From Girardinichthys multiradiatus (taxonomy: Eukaryota > Chordata > Actinopteri > Cyprinodontiformes > Goodeidae), in contig NC_061817.1 in assembly GCF_021462225.1 (NCBI RefSeq), forward strand, positions 3,098,751-3,162,750: a stretch of DNA of 64,000 bases, written 5' to 3'. Made by a program: the position numbers and the translations under genes. Of this stretch, positions 31,972 to 42,402 are shown piece by piece. How positions within the stretch are numbered: position 1 is the stretch's first letter; each line of letters opens with the position of its first letter. The notes under the pieces are model-generated. The model ran no database searches and was not told the origin of the DNA. It worked only from the letters and a program-made list of their open reading frames with translations.

Positions 31972-32323
31972 AGCAAAGTTTACGTTCTTTAACGAAGTTC
32001 CGGCGCTCAGCCAAAGACTTCTCCTTTAACCTTGGACACACATGAAGCTGATGTCCTTTGTCTTCACAGAGGATGCACGCCTTGATCCTATTTTGATTTG
32101 TACCTGGACTTTCATTATTAACTGTCAATTGAGTGGTTAGGACACGAACCTTGTCTCTTTTGATGTCTTTAGGATTTCCCTTTTCAGTGCCTAACTCTGA
32201 TGACCGAAGTGCATGGAGAGAAGTAATGGGGTTACAAGCGATTTTAGATTCAGTTGAAAGGAATTTAGGAAAGTCCTTAAAAGTTGGAAATTCGTTGTTA
32301 TCCTCAAGATTTTGAGTGACCTG
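31934..32323 (-). pseudogene. BEL/Pao gag zinc-knuckle region
   Basis: After the gag stop (TGA, about 32322) the same strand reads through 'KDFPKFLSTESKIACNP' to the CCHC knuckle 'CILCEDKGHQLHVC' (C-x2-C-x4-H-x4-C) at about 32060-32020. A second knuckle follows with its first Cys as 'KLCYGSLKPGHNAKD'; the second Cys is mutated (Y-G). It continues in another frame. Confidence 0.7.
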
Positions 32324-33679
32324 TCAATTCCAGCGTGCAGCTGCCCAATCTGGTAATTTATTGATAAGCCTTTGATTTTCCTCACAGTCGTTAAGGATAT
32401 CAAGACCTTTAACATGGGGCATGGCATCTTGACAGGCATTGAGAAAATCTGAGAAGGTTCTGAGGCCTTCAGCATCTTTGGATGTAATTTTTGGCCACTT
32501 AGCAAGTTTCTCTCTGAAGGCTCTCTGAATAGTGAACGGCTCACCAAAGCGATCATTCAGTTTTTTCCAAGCATCTCGATAAGCGTCTCTGTCACTTCGG
32601 TAGAAGGTTCCATCTATTACTTGTCTTGCCGCACCACCAACGTATTTCTTCAGATAATAGAGTTTTTCAGAGGGACTGATTGACCTCTGGTCAATAAGTG
32701 AGGCGAACGTTGCCTTCCATTCAATGAATCGAATGGGGTCTCCATTGAATACAAAGGGTTCTGGAGCAGGGAGCCTGTTTATGGCTATGTTATCTTGAAA
32801 GAACTGAGTGAGATATTGGACATCATTATGGAGAGGTTGAGCGGCATGAGCCGTGCGGATTGGAGCCATGGGCGTGTTGTCATCTCCCTTCGTTTCATCG
32901 TTGTTGTGGTAACTGGGTTCAAATTCCATTTCCTTATAAACCTTGAGTTTTGCTTGAGGAACTCGCATCTCTCTCTCTACCTGCAACAGCTCCAATTCAC
33001 GCTTTTGTGCCTCTAATGTCTCAGAAGCTCGTCGTTGTTGCTCCTCTAGCGCTTTCATCTGTCGTCTTTTTCTCTCCTCCTGAAGCATGAGTTTATAATT
33101 GGCTTCCTTAGCTGCTGCATCAGCTGTCGCGTCTACATAGTTATCCACCTTGCAGTGACTTGTCACGATAGAGGTGGAGGATCCATAAACAGACTGTGCA
33201 TGATCATGATGGCACAGATCATGGAGACGTTGTCTTTCTACCCTGTCATCAAAGTCGTTTTCTTCATCTGTAACTCTGCTGTAGGCAACGTTAATGATCT
33301 CTGTAGTCATTGACTCACATGCGTCGATGCGTCTTCTTATGTCTGGTGAAGGAGTAGTGAGTTTCCTTAATTCACAGAACATATTTATTAGACCTTCCTT
33401 TTGAAGGTTGAGTTCTTCAATAAAGCAGAGGAGGTCAGTATCAGGCAAATATGACTTCAGTTTTCCTTTTGCCTTGTGCATCTGTAGTTTCCATTCTTCA
33501 TACATTAATAACAACTGCCTTTCCTTTTTCTTAGCCTGCTCCTCTTGCAGTGCATGCATTTTCTGTGTTGGAACTCTTATGCGTTCCGAGCGTCGAGGAC
33601 CTTCCTTATGGGAAGCTTCATTTTCATCTTGAACAGTATCAGCTGTATGTTCCTTTAATTCTTCCTCCGCAGCTGACAT
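32324..33679 (-). CDS. BEL/Pao gag-like protein, 451 aa open
   Basis: ATG at 33679 opens 451 codons. Features: acidic N-terminus, 'GPRRSERIRVPTQKMHALQE' (a typical BEL gag start), a long coiled coil rich in Glu/Lys/Arg (about residues 195-245), and the DUF1759-type core 'LPAPEPFVFNGDPIRFIEW' through 'KLYYLKKYVGGAARQVIDG' to 'QRLINKLPDWAAARWN'. The frame ends at a premature TGA before the zinc knuckles. It forms the particle shell of the retrotransposon. It is the best preserved part along with the integrase. Confidence 0.85.
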   Translation of the reverse strand: MSAAEEELKEHTADTVQDENEASHKEGPRRSERIRVPTQKMHALQEEQAKKKERQLLLMYEEWKLQMHKAKGKLKSYLPDTDLLCFIEELNLQKEGLINMFCELRKLTTPSPDIRRRIDACESMTTEIINVAYSRVTDEENDFDDRVERQRLHDLCHHDHAQSVYGSSTSIVTSHCKVDNYVDATADAAAKEANYKLMLQEERKRRQMKALEEQQRRASETLEAQKRELELLQVEREMRVPQAKLKVYKEMEFEPSYHNNDETKGDDNTPMAPIRTAHAAQPLHNDVQYLTQFFQDNIAINRLPAPEPFVFNGDPIRFIEWKATFASLIDQRSISPSEKLYYLKKYVGGAARQVIDGTFYRSDRDAYRDAWKKLNDRFGEPFTIQRAFREKLAKWPKITSKDAEGLRTFSDFLNACQDAMPHVKGLDILNDCEENQRLINKLPDWAAARWN

Positions 33680-34159
33680 TTTATAAGAAATTTCAGCTTG
33701 AGGATATGTGAAGCAAAGTTGCCTTAACTAAGTTGAAGATCTGAATTACTTTATCTTTGTTGTTTGTACTAGTTAATAACAATAAAAAAAAACTTGATTC
33801 GAGTATATGATAGATCCTTACAGTAAACAAATGGGTTCAACATAAAATATTAATGAACTATGTTACGTGTACCCCACTGTGTGCACATTAAAATCAATTA
33901 AGAAATTAAGATACATTTCACCATGAACTAAATATTCAAAGCAATTGAGAATAAGGAACAATAATGAGTGCTTGACATCAACTTTGAACTCAAAGGAATT
34001 CCTTGAATTTCAGATTCTCTCTTATGCAGATTTTTAGACTTACAGAACCTTATGAAGGAAAAATGAAGGTGATAATAATAAAGAGTCTTTATACTACCTA
34101 AACTGTCATTGTCTCTGTTTTTTTTTTTTTTTAACAGTAAGATAAAGAGTAATCTTCAG
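33680..34159 (-). other. BEL/Pao 5' leader remnant and junk to SINE
   Basis: AT-rich, no ORF. It should contain the primer-binding site and 5' LTR of the BEL element, but no match to 27250-27794 is visible. A poly-T run at about 34119-34133 may be the boundary with another insertion. Confidence 0.45.
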
Positions 34160-34500
34160 TGTTCCCTCAATGTCAATGAGAGGGCTGCACTTCACCGTAT
34201 ACTGTAGGATCACTGCTGCTGCACTGCTTGAGGTCTGGAGCCCCCTGGTGGCCAAAGTATTGCCTTCCCAGAGAGTAGATGATTCCGTTCCATGGAGTCC
34301 TTATCCTTAACGCTTTCACTCCGAAGCGGTCAATTGCACTCACTAACACTCACACATTCATACACCGATACACAGATCGGTAGGCAACTTGAGGTTAAGT
34401 GCCTTGCCCAGGGGCACATTGATCTATGGCAGGAGGAAGCTGGAATCGAACCCGCAACCTTCTGATTGCAAGACAACTACTCTTCCTACTGAGCCACTGA
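34160..34500 (-). repeat. tRNA-derived SINE (minus)
   Basis: On the minus strand the head reads 'gtggctcagtaggaagagt' (A-box type) and 'ggttgcgggttcgattccag' (B box GGTTCGATTCC), then 'gggcaaggcacttaacc' and 'tgtatgaatgtgtgagtg', as in common fish tRNA-SINEs. It is a repeat, not a functional tRNA gene: the cloverleaf is not maintained and it continues as SINE body. Confidence 0.75.
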
Positions 34501-34501
34501 C

Positions 34502-34978
34502 TCAGGGAAGGAGCTACATCCATTAACATTTACTTTTCCTTCCCATAGAAAGGACTCCTGGATCAGTGCTTCTTTATTCTCTTTGTGTCTCTGCTCTGTT
34601 CTCTCTAACCCCCAGTGGGTCGTGGCAGATGGCCGCTCACACTGAGCCTGGTTCTGCTGGAGGTTTCTTCCTGTTAAAAGGGAGTTTTTCCTCTCCACTG
34701 TCGCTACATGCATGCTCAGTATGAGGGATTGCTGCAAAGTCAACGCCAGTGACTGTCCACTGTCTCTACATGCTCATCCAGGAGGAGGGAATGTTGCAAG
34801 TCACTGACTGGATGCAATCTGCTGGGTTTCCTTAGACAGAAAAAACCTTTTATCCAATTTGAATAAATAACTAACTTTGACTGCACTGTTCAAAGACTGT
34901 TGTGAAGTGCCTTGAGTCAACATGTGTTGTGAATTGGCCCTATATAAATAAAACTGAATTGAATTGAATTGAACCGAA
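34502..34978 (+). repeat. L2-type LINE 3' UTR and tail
   Basis: Plus-strand copy of the family also present at 11395-11665. It runs through 'gctggaggtttcttcctgtt', 'agggagtttttcctctcc' and 'aagtgccttgagtcaac' to the tail 'tatataaataaaactgaatt' plus (gaatt)n at 34950-34978. It has no coding part. Head-to-head with the SINE. Confidence 0.75.
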
Positions 34979-37249
34979 TGGTATGTTTCGGTTTTTGTAA
35001 GCTCATTTGTTTTGGTTTTTGATTAATAGTTGTGTTAGGACAGCTAATGAACGTTTTGGAGTACACCACGTTTTGTTTTTCATATATTTTTTTCTGTAAT
35101 GTAGGTGTTCACCATATGTGTTCGGGTGCTCACAGGTTGAATTAATTAAAAACTTAAATTTCTTATGAATTCTCTTAAGGTAAAATTGGATCTAAATTCT
35201 CTTTGAGGTGGGAACAAAACCCAATAGAACCTCTTAAATTAATGGGCTTGTTAACTTCAAACTAGATTGGTTTATGGTAGAGACAAAACGACTCCTTTCT
35301 GGACATAGGACGGTTTCTAAGGGACATTTTGGTTGACAACATTGGCTACTTTGATTAAATGACGGAGGGACGAAGTGAACCAATGGAGTCTGTGGTATTA
35401 ATCAAAGATCCGGTGTTTAAAAGAAACTGGGTTGGTTCAATATCAAAGCCAAAATTCATGACTGGGATAATGATGTTTTAAAACAGGGAGGGGATTGTGC
35501 CTCTGAGTAGCAGTTGAAAATTAGTTTTTCATGTTTAGAGGATAAGCTAATCGGACCTAAAATCACTATATATACGGGCTGCAGATTAAACCGAGCTGCA
35601 CAGAACAACATCGATGAGGATTCTGTTTGATTATGTTAAAATTAATAGATAATAAAGTCACAATGAATGGAATGTGTAATGTCACATGTAATATATGTTA
35701 TAACTTAATTTGTGTGTCTGTTTTTCTGTGTATAAGGGTAGATGCTGGAAATTATTAAGATTTTAGTAAATGAAGGTAGATTATGATATCGGGGTGGATT
35801 TATGAACGGGGGCTTTAATTGGGACCCCTCAGTGCTGGGAGTGTTTAGATAGGCCAGATATGAGGAAATAGTTTTTTATTACTTCTGTGTGAACCTTCAA
35901 CAAGAAACAATGTGATAGTAGGTAGTTTTTAAGTATTGTCAGAGGATAAATGGATACTGCTTTAAATATGTTCACAAATTTATTTTTTTTGTCAAATGGG
36001 GCTTGTGTTTTTAAATCATAATTTACAGGAAGGTTTGCAGTTGTCGCAAGTCCAGTATGCAGCTTATTAAGCCCAGCAGAGCTGGCAGGAATGTGGTTTT
36101 CTTCTGACTTTGATTGCTTTAATCATGCCACATTGGGGCCTGCTTGAATGATAATAATTGGAGGTGCTAATTAACCACAACTTAACTTAATCTATACAGA
36201 ATTGACTGTTAGGGTCTATATTAACTGATTCATACGATGTTACAGAATTTTCAGATGTTCTTTGAGGCTGTTGTACTTTCTTTTCTTTCTCCTAATCATG
36301 CACATACAGCTTTGATGGGGTTAGATTTACCACTAGGCATGTCACCTGTTGCTAAGACACCACCAGGAGTTTACCAGAGAGATGACGTTCTGCCTTTGGG
36401 GGGAGGTGGAACCACCTGACAGCTGGAAGGGGATTTCCTGGTCATATATAGGTTTAGCATACACTCACAAGGTTGGATGATTCTTTCGGGGGAGGGTTAC
36501 CTGGTTGCAAGTGTTCCACAGTCTACCTAGTGCCTGGGGGGTTAACTAGTTTTAAGTGGTGAGGTGCCTTTAAATGACACCATTACTATTACTTGTAGAG
36601 CTTTACACATGAGCTATTACACACACACCATAATGATAAGGTATAAATGCTAATGTTTTCACTTTCTTAGGATAGGATAATAATACTCAGTTACCTACAG
36701 TTTGACAAAATATAGTGCATTGGGTTGATTGTGGAATGTACTGTAACAGGAGTGATTAGATTGCTGCAGGGTTCAACAACTGCTGTTAGACACTTTATCA
36801 GATAGACATAAAAATGGTGACACATAGTCTACTGATAAACACTGAGGGAGTGTACATCCCATGGAGGGAGCACCAGACATAAAAACCATGTGTTACCTTC
36901 TTTCGGGGCTGTTTAACATCACTTCAGTCACCGAGCGGGTTAAGGACGGGAGCCATCAGCGCTGATCTTTGTAACCATTCATCTGCCTTATTTAGAATAA
37001 GACTGTTGAGAGTATAAAACAGTTTGAGAGTCATTTCTTTTCAGAGAAAGTGCTTGCAAGCAGAGATATTGCTTCTGGGGAAAATAATTCGGGGGACCTC
37101 CGAGGTGTCTGACCGCCAACAGGGTGTAGTAGCTCGTACAATTTTCTATTTCTCTATCATTTTTTAAATAATTTTTACATAGATTACTTTAATGTGACAA
37201 TGTCACACAAACGTTAATAGCAGCACAGCACACTACACTAAAGGCTAGA
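34979..37249. other. Long non-coding stretch with LTR-like signals
   Basis: No ORF above 60 codons apart from one at 36237-36419 with no features. Two places resemble LTR promoters: 'cactatatatacgggctgcag' around 35563-35582 and 'gagagtataaaacagtttgagag' around 37009-37031, followed by a C/G-richer patch to 37136. The position suits the missing 3' part of ERV1, but there is no second copy to test it. Confidence 0.3.
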
Positions 37250-37378
37250 GGCGGGGTGTCAATCCAAACATCCAGCCGTCAGTGAGTCCATGGAAACATA
37301 GCAGGTTTTGTGCCGAGTGGAGCGAGACCGAGTGGAATGGAGCCGTGTGGCCTAAGCAGAGCCCGTGGAAAAGGGGCA
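37250..37378 (-). repeat. MITE terminal segment, third copy (minus)
   Basis: On the minus strand it begins tgccccttttccacgggct at 37378, one base different from the copies at 1237 and 14660, and continues with C-rich text including 'ccattccactcggtctcg'. The other end is not identifiable. Confidence 0.5.
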
Positions 37379-38574
37379 AGAGAGATAGGCCTGATTGCCA
37401 AGCTGAGTGAGGCATCAACCTCTTGGTAAAATGTTCCTCTTAAGCTCCTCCTGATTAGAACTAAGTTCCACCTTTGGCCACATCTGTCAGTCACACCCTG
37501 CAGGGAAGAGGTGAGAGAGACACACAAACACACCCCAACCTGCACACAGCTCTGTGGATATGACAGAGGCTTGAATTGTCAAGTAAAAAATATTTTTTTT
37601 CAGCATCTGTCAAGTTTGCCCAGAACATCATTAAGAGAACTACATCTTGGAATGCTTGAGGAAACCTTTTTATTTTTTTCCATGTAGGTGTTCTTCGAAT
37701 TGTCACATCTAACTAATGCAAGATGCAGTTAATTTTCGCTAATGTTTAGAAACACAATATTATCTTTTTAATTATTTATATTTACATAATAGGTACAATT
37801 TTATTTGAAAATTGCATTATGTTCATGATATCCTGCTGCTCCTGTTTTTTCCAATAAGCATCATTAAAGTCTGGTTTAACTGCTTCAGCTAAAGATTGAA
37901 CGTCCGATCAAAAAGCAGGAGGAATAAAGAATGGTAATTAGAAACTAAGGTGAAGAAGAGTCAAACTGAAGATGAGAGAAAAGACTGAAAGCGCTTGAGA
38001 CTACCTTGGGAAAAATCATTTTGTGTATCTCCTATTTCCCTCAACACTTTATCTACACAGGGCTCTTTGAAATGTTAAAGACAACGTCAACATTTTGTTC
38101 TGGTTTTGCTTTGTTTAACAGAAACAACAGAGTATATGTGTGCATTAAAGGCTGTGTCAACAGAGGAATGACTTCTATTGTGAGCACTGTGTCGAGAGTG
38201 CATGAAGGTGTTCAGGAAATGGAAGACACACTCAAACGTCTCATTGTGTTTACTGACAGAGAATTTTTCTTTCTTTACTCTTCCTGACACTGTCTTGCTC
38301 AATTTTTCCTCCACTGACAGACTGATACATCACAGAAAAGATTAGGTAAGAGATTAGAAGCCTTGTGTTCTTTGGACAGCATATTTATTATGATGTTTGC
38401 ATTCTTTGCATGTTTCTATTTATTAATCTTTACAACATTCAAATGTTAGCATGAAGACCCCTCTTGGCTTTTCAATGCACACATTTTTAACCTATATAAC
38501 CTAATCAAATATTTTTAAACACTTGAGGATCGAGTTTAAGATCTCCACATACCTCACACTCATCCCATTTTTAG
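37379..38574. other. Non-coding region, nothing recognised
   Basis: The 93-codon plus ORF at 38006-38287 has no recognisable domain, splice context or repeat match. The rest is AT-rich spacer. Confidence 0.4.
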
Positions 38575-38890
38575 GCTGCACAGTGGGCTACATGGTAAAG
38601 TGGCTAACACTGTTTGCATGTTCTACCTGTGCAGGCGTGGGTTCTCTCCAGGTACTCCGGCTTCCTCCCACAGTCCAAAAACATGACTGTTCAGTTAACT
38701 GGTCTCTCTCAATTGCCCTTAGGTGTAAATGAGTGTGTGCATGGTTGTTTGTCCTGTGTGTCTCTGTGTTGGACTTGTGACCTGTCCAGGTTGTACCCCG
38801 CCACTCGCCCGTACACTGGAGACACCAGCTCCCTGTACAGAAGAAGCGGGTATAGAAAATGGATGGATGGATGGATGGATGGATGGATGA
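38575..38890 (+). repeat. Fish SINE-like repeat with (GGAT)n tail
   Basis: Reads 'gtgggctacatggtaaagtgg' (degenerate A-box region), 'gcgtgggttctctccaggt', 'tactccggcttcctcccac' and 'aaaatggatggatggatgg' with a GGAT array at about 38862-38888. The same family occurs reversed at 40373-40510. The middle with the B box is deleted in this copy. Confidence 0.7.
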
Positions 38891-39739
38891 ACTACAGTGC
38901 TACACTGCGATATGACAGGGGCGATAACGTTTGGGTTTGTCACTTACTTTAGAGGAGGAAAATAGAACAGAAACGAGCGAATCAAATAATTTCTCTCTTA
39001 GAAACAGTATATATGCAATATTTGTTGTATGGTCTTTCAAAGAAATGAATCATCTAAATGGGGAAAACATCTAATTTACCCACACCATATTATTTTAAAT
39101 CAGTGTTATCTTCTTTTGTTCATGATGCGAGTCGTGGTTTTATTTATCTACTCTGTGAGAGGTGGCACTCTTTGAATGGGAGTCTTCTTGTCACTACAGA
39201 CAATCAGTGCTGCTAGAGAAATCTGGGCTGCTGGGAATCCAGGTAGACCCTTCTAGGGAGGCACAGGAGGTTAGATTTGTCAGCCAGTCTCTGATTTTGT
39301 GGGTAAATTCTGGGTTTTATACATTCACCAATATACTAAGTATTGGTTTCTTCAGGGCTCCAATAAGGCAGTGGTGCCAGAATGGTTTCATATCAAAGAC
39401 ATTCGTTCCACTGTAAAAAAAACCAAAAAGAAAATAAAGTTTGTTTCCAACAAAAGCCAGGTTCATTTGTGCTGGTGTTAAAGATCATTCAAACTTTTGT
39501 ATGGTGCAAACAAGCAAACTAATCTGCCTGAAAAAGTGGGCCTTAGTTTGTTGCAAGTGACCCTGGTGTGGCTGGCTTCCAGTGGAAAAGAGAGGAAGTG
39601 AACCAGAGAATAAATTACATGTCTGACATGTATATTTTATAGACAAGTAATGGGTCACCTGCTTTTAAAAACACATGATCTTTGACTGACATCCGATTCT
39701 TTTTGTCATAGCGTTTAATATGATATCAGACCATCCTTT
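38891..39739. other. Non-coding spacer
   Basis: Small ORFs at 39162-39416 and 39299-39481 overlap each other in different frames and show no domain. Nothing else recognised. Confidence 0.4.
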
Positions 39740-40115
39740 TCAGCAATAAAAGCTTCAACTCTTCAAAGAAGATTTTCCACTAGGTTTAGGAGTGTGTTTA
39801 TGGGAATATTGACTACTAATTCAGAAGAGCATTTGGAAGTTCAGTCACTAAAGCTGGGTGATGAGACCTGGCTGACAGTCTAATTGATTCCAAATATGTT
39901 CTGTTGGATAAAGTTCAGGTGCAGGCCAGTCATTCTCTTACATACCAACTTGCTTATCCATTTCTTTATGAACCTTGCTTTATCCACTGGTGCACAGTCC
40001 TTTTGGAACAAAAAGGGCCCATCTTCCAAACTGGACTCACAAATTTGCAAGCATGACATTTTAAGAAATGTCCTGGTATGATGCAGCATTGAATCTGATG
40101 ACCCAAGCGTTGCAT
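39740..40115 (-). pseudogene. Tc1/mariner transposase relic
   Basis: The minus strand (ORF 39880-40089) reads 'DGPFLFQKDCAPVDKARFIK' and 'KWISKLV', the second catalytic-Asp region of a Tc1-like transposase (family pattern f.QhD.apvH.ar...w). It then drifts to where the D-L-N-P-I-E block should be, which is now 'NFIQQNIF'. N- and C-terminal parts are gone. It is a different, older subfamily from the intact element at 51313. Confidence 0.65.
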
Positions 40116-40372
40116 TATTGTTGAATTTTTGGCATCACCACCAAAGACTGGAGAAGCTCCCACATTACTGCAGAAGAACCCACAAGCCATCTGTCCATCT
40201 CCCATTCCATCCTACCATCACTTATGAACAAGATACCAAAAAGCGTAAACTCCTCTGTTTGAGCTAGGGACTGACCTCTAACCCAAGGAAATAATTCTTC
40301 TTATTATTCTTAGGAATAATTCTTAGTCTTTTTAGGATACCATTTTGATTACAGTCATGAACATAACCAAGT

Positions 40373-40510
40373 CAGTCAGTCAGTCAGTCATTTTCTACCG
40401 CTTATTCCATAGTGGGTTGCGGGGGAGCTGGTGCCTATCTCCAGCAGCCTATCGGCGAGAGGCAGGGTACACCCTGGACAGGTCGCCAGTCCATCGCAGG
40501 GCACATAATC
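40373..40510 (-). repeat. 3' half of fish SINE-like repeat (minus) with tetranucleotide tail
   Basis: On the minus strand it runs 'gccctgcgatggactggcga', 'cctgtccagggtgtaccct', 'gaataagcggtagaaaatg' and then (actg)n (plus strand 'cagtcagtcagtcagtca' near 40373-40390). It matches the 3' part of the copy at 38575-38890 but with a different tail unit. Confidence 0.7.
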
Positions 40511-40591
40511 AAGTATTATTCATTTTTAAAACCAACAGTTCTTTAGTTACCACTTGAAAACAACAAAAAAATTAAAAACATATTTTCAATA

Positions 40592-40850
40592 GGAGAGCCT
40601 GTGTGGGGAGAAACCTGTGCCATCAGAAACTGAATTTGAATTGCATTGGTTTGAAAATGAATTCCACTAAACTGAAACTGAATTTGTTTGCTTTGAAAAT
40701 TGCTTTGCTTTCTTTTGAAAATTCAATTTGATTACTTTCACTTTCAGGTCTGAAATTCAAGTTCAGTTCCAAAATTCAGCTTATTGTGTCACACATTCGG
40801 GTCCTTGAGGATAGCCACAGATTAATCGAACACAGATTCATTGATTTACG
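40592..40850 (+). repeat. Left long inverted repeat arm
   Basis: Arm of about 260 bp, built of degenerate 'gaatttgaattg / ctgaaactgaattt' sub-repeats. Matches 42088-42402 reversed with small indels. Confidence 0.7.
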
Positions 40851-41793
40851 TATCACATCATGTTAAACTTCCTTTACGGCATTTTGAGCTGGAGCAGTGC
40901 AGCTATGAGCTTGACGGATGTCGATCACCAAGTCAAATGAGCATCTATAAGAAGTGTCATGTAAACAAATGATGGTCAAACAGTAACACTTATGCTACCT
41001 GTAGCTATTAGCTAAACATGCCAGATTAGCATAGTGTGCCGCCGGTTACGTCGGTCTGTTTCCCCTGCCCTTACCTCAGCGTAATTTCTGTTGCCTAGCA
41101 ACCGTGTTAGCGTGAAGCGCAGAGCTGTGAAGCCAAACAAATGGACCCTGAAGGTTTATACCGCTGTCTGCACTGCAAATAACTACATGGCTTTTATTTA
41201 CCCTTTCACATGTTCCTGATGGGTTATAATCCTATTTTGTTTAAAATGTTCTTGTTTTATGGTCTTGTTTATTATTCAGCCATTTAAAATGTTCAAAATA
41301 TTTTTTGTGTTCATAGAATTCATAGAAGTCTAACACTGTAGATAAAATACATTGATGACAAATACCATTTGTTTAATTTATTTGTAAAGCTTTTAACAAC
41401 TTAAACACTAACAAATAAACGTCAGGAACAACGTTTAAATCAGTTTATTTATAGAGCATACTAATAATAACAACAACAATAATAATAATTATAATAAATA
41501 AACCAAACATTAATATTAGATATCATCTGACTGAATTATATCTGTTTAACTTCCACCCATAGGGGAAACCCAGCGGGAGTTTGAAAACAATGTGCCGGGA
41601 GTCAGCTGTTCTCTCGGTTTAGTGCGCCTCAACCAACCGGTCAGCTGACAGCTGGTGAGGCGAGCCGGCTGCCGGGACAGCGGGCATCTTACGTCAACAC
41701 ACTTGTGCAATTTAGCGATATCTTGATAAACCGAACAGATATTTCAGGTTTATACAACTACATTCTTGTCTAAAAACATTGTAAAAGTTCTGT

Positions 41794-42021
41794 TTGTTTC
41801 ACAGAATGCGCAATATCCAATTTTATTCACAGCTTTTCTCTCTCCTTGGTCTTTGCTACTTCCGCTTGAACAATCTACTTCGACCTGCAATTAATCATGG
41901 GATAGGGGCCACGAAGGATACATCGGACACATCCCTCAAATCTGGAGAAATGAAGGACGTATTTGTCGGCCGCATTTGGAGGAGGCTTCGAACAGGGAAA
42001 GCCTTTGTCGCCTCACCATGA
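41794..42021 (+). CDS. Short ORF inside the long-TIR element, unknown
   Basis: 75 codons preceded by 'tttcacag' (possible splice acceptor at about 41803). The C-terminal half is charged ('KSGEMKDVFVGRIWRRLRTG'). The upstream text 'gatatcttgataaaccgaac' resembles 5013-5040, so this region itself belongs to a repeated sequence. I do not recognise a protein family. Confidence 0.25.
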   Translation: MFHRMRNIQFYSQLFSLLGLCYFRLNNLLRPAINHGIGATKDTSDTSLKSGEMKDVFVGRIWRRLRTGKAFVASP

Positions 42022-42087
42022 CGTAATCGGCCTACAAATGCAACCTTTGATGGGTGCAGCCCCTGAATTTGGACACAGAATGACATC

Positions 42088-42402
42088 CATGACTCGGTAA
42101 ATCTGTGTTTGATTAATCTGTGGCTTCAAGGACTCGGATGTGTGACACATAAAAATGACTTTTGGAACTGAAATTGAATCATAGAACTGAAAGTGAAAGT
42201 AATCAAACTGAATTTTCAATACAAAGCAAAGCAATTTTCAAAGCAAACAAATTCAATTTCAAACCATTAAATTCAGTTTCGGTTTAGTGAAATTCATTTT
42301 CACACCAATGCATTTAATTTCAAATTAAGCAAGTACAGATTCAGTATGAGCAATTCAAATTCAGTTTCTGATGGCACAAGTTTCTTCCCATAAGCCTGTC
42401 CA
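42088..42402 (-). repeat. Right long inverted repeat arm
   Basis: Inverted partner of 40592-40850. It is longer because of an extra block of about 35 bp with the same 'aatttgaaatt' style of sub-repeats. Confidence 0.7.

Larger units (their letters stand above)
27250..34100 (-). mobile_element. BEL/Pao LTR retrotransposon, lacking its 5' LTR
   Basis: Minus strand: gag (32324-33679), zinc knuckles, protease, RT, RNase H, integrase (27900-29681), a polypurine tract and a 3' LTR (27250-27794). No copy of that LTR exists to the right of gag: after about 34100 the sequence is poly-T and then a SINE. The 5' LTR was therefore deleted or the element is truncated. Several stops (gag end about 32322, 31306, 30916, 30025, about 29900) and at least two frameshifts are present. 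Confidence 0.85.
40592..42402. mobile_element. Element with long inverted terminal repeats
   Basis: The left arm 40592-40850 and right arm 42088-42402 are inverted copies. Shared words include 'tgtgccatcagaaactgaat', 'tgaaaattgctttgcttt', 'gattactttcactttcag', 'tgtgtcacacat' and 'cacagattaatc'. The interior of about 1.2 kb has a CpG-containing patch (41030-41160; 41550-41700) and a 75-codon ORF (41794-42021). No transposase is recognised. It is best read as a non-autonomous DNA transposon or foldback element. No target duplication seen. Confidence 0.7.

Noticed and set aside
34400..34500. tRNA gene
   Set aside because: A and B boxes are present but the sequence continues into a SINE body and lacks a full cloverleaf; it is a tRNA-derived SINE head.
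36600..37140. 3' LTR of ERV1
   Set aside because: TATA-like and GC-richer end suggest it, but no matching 5' copy or terminal dinucleotides could be shown.
38006..38287. 93-codon plus ORF
   Set aside because: No recognisable motif, signal or splice context; antisense frame also open.
38862..38888. CRISPR-like or functional tandem array
   Set aside because: It is a simple GGAT tail of a SINE-like repeat; no spacer structure.
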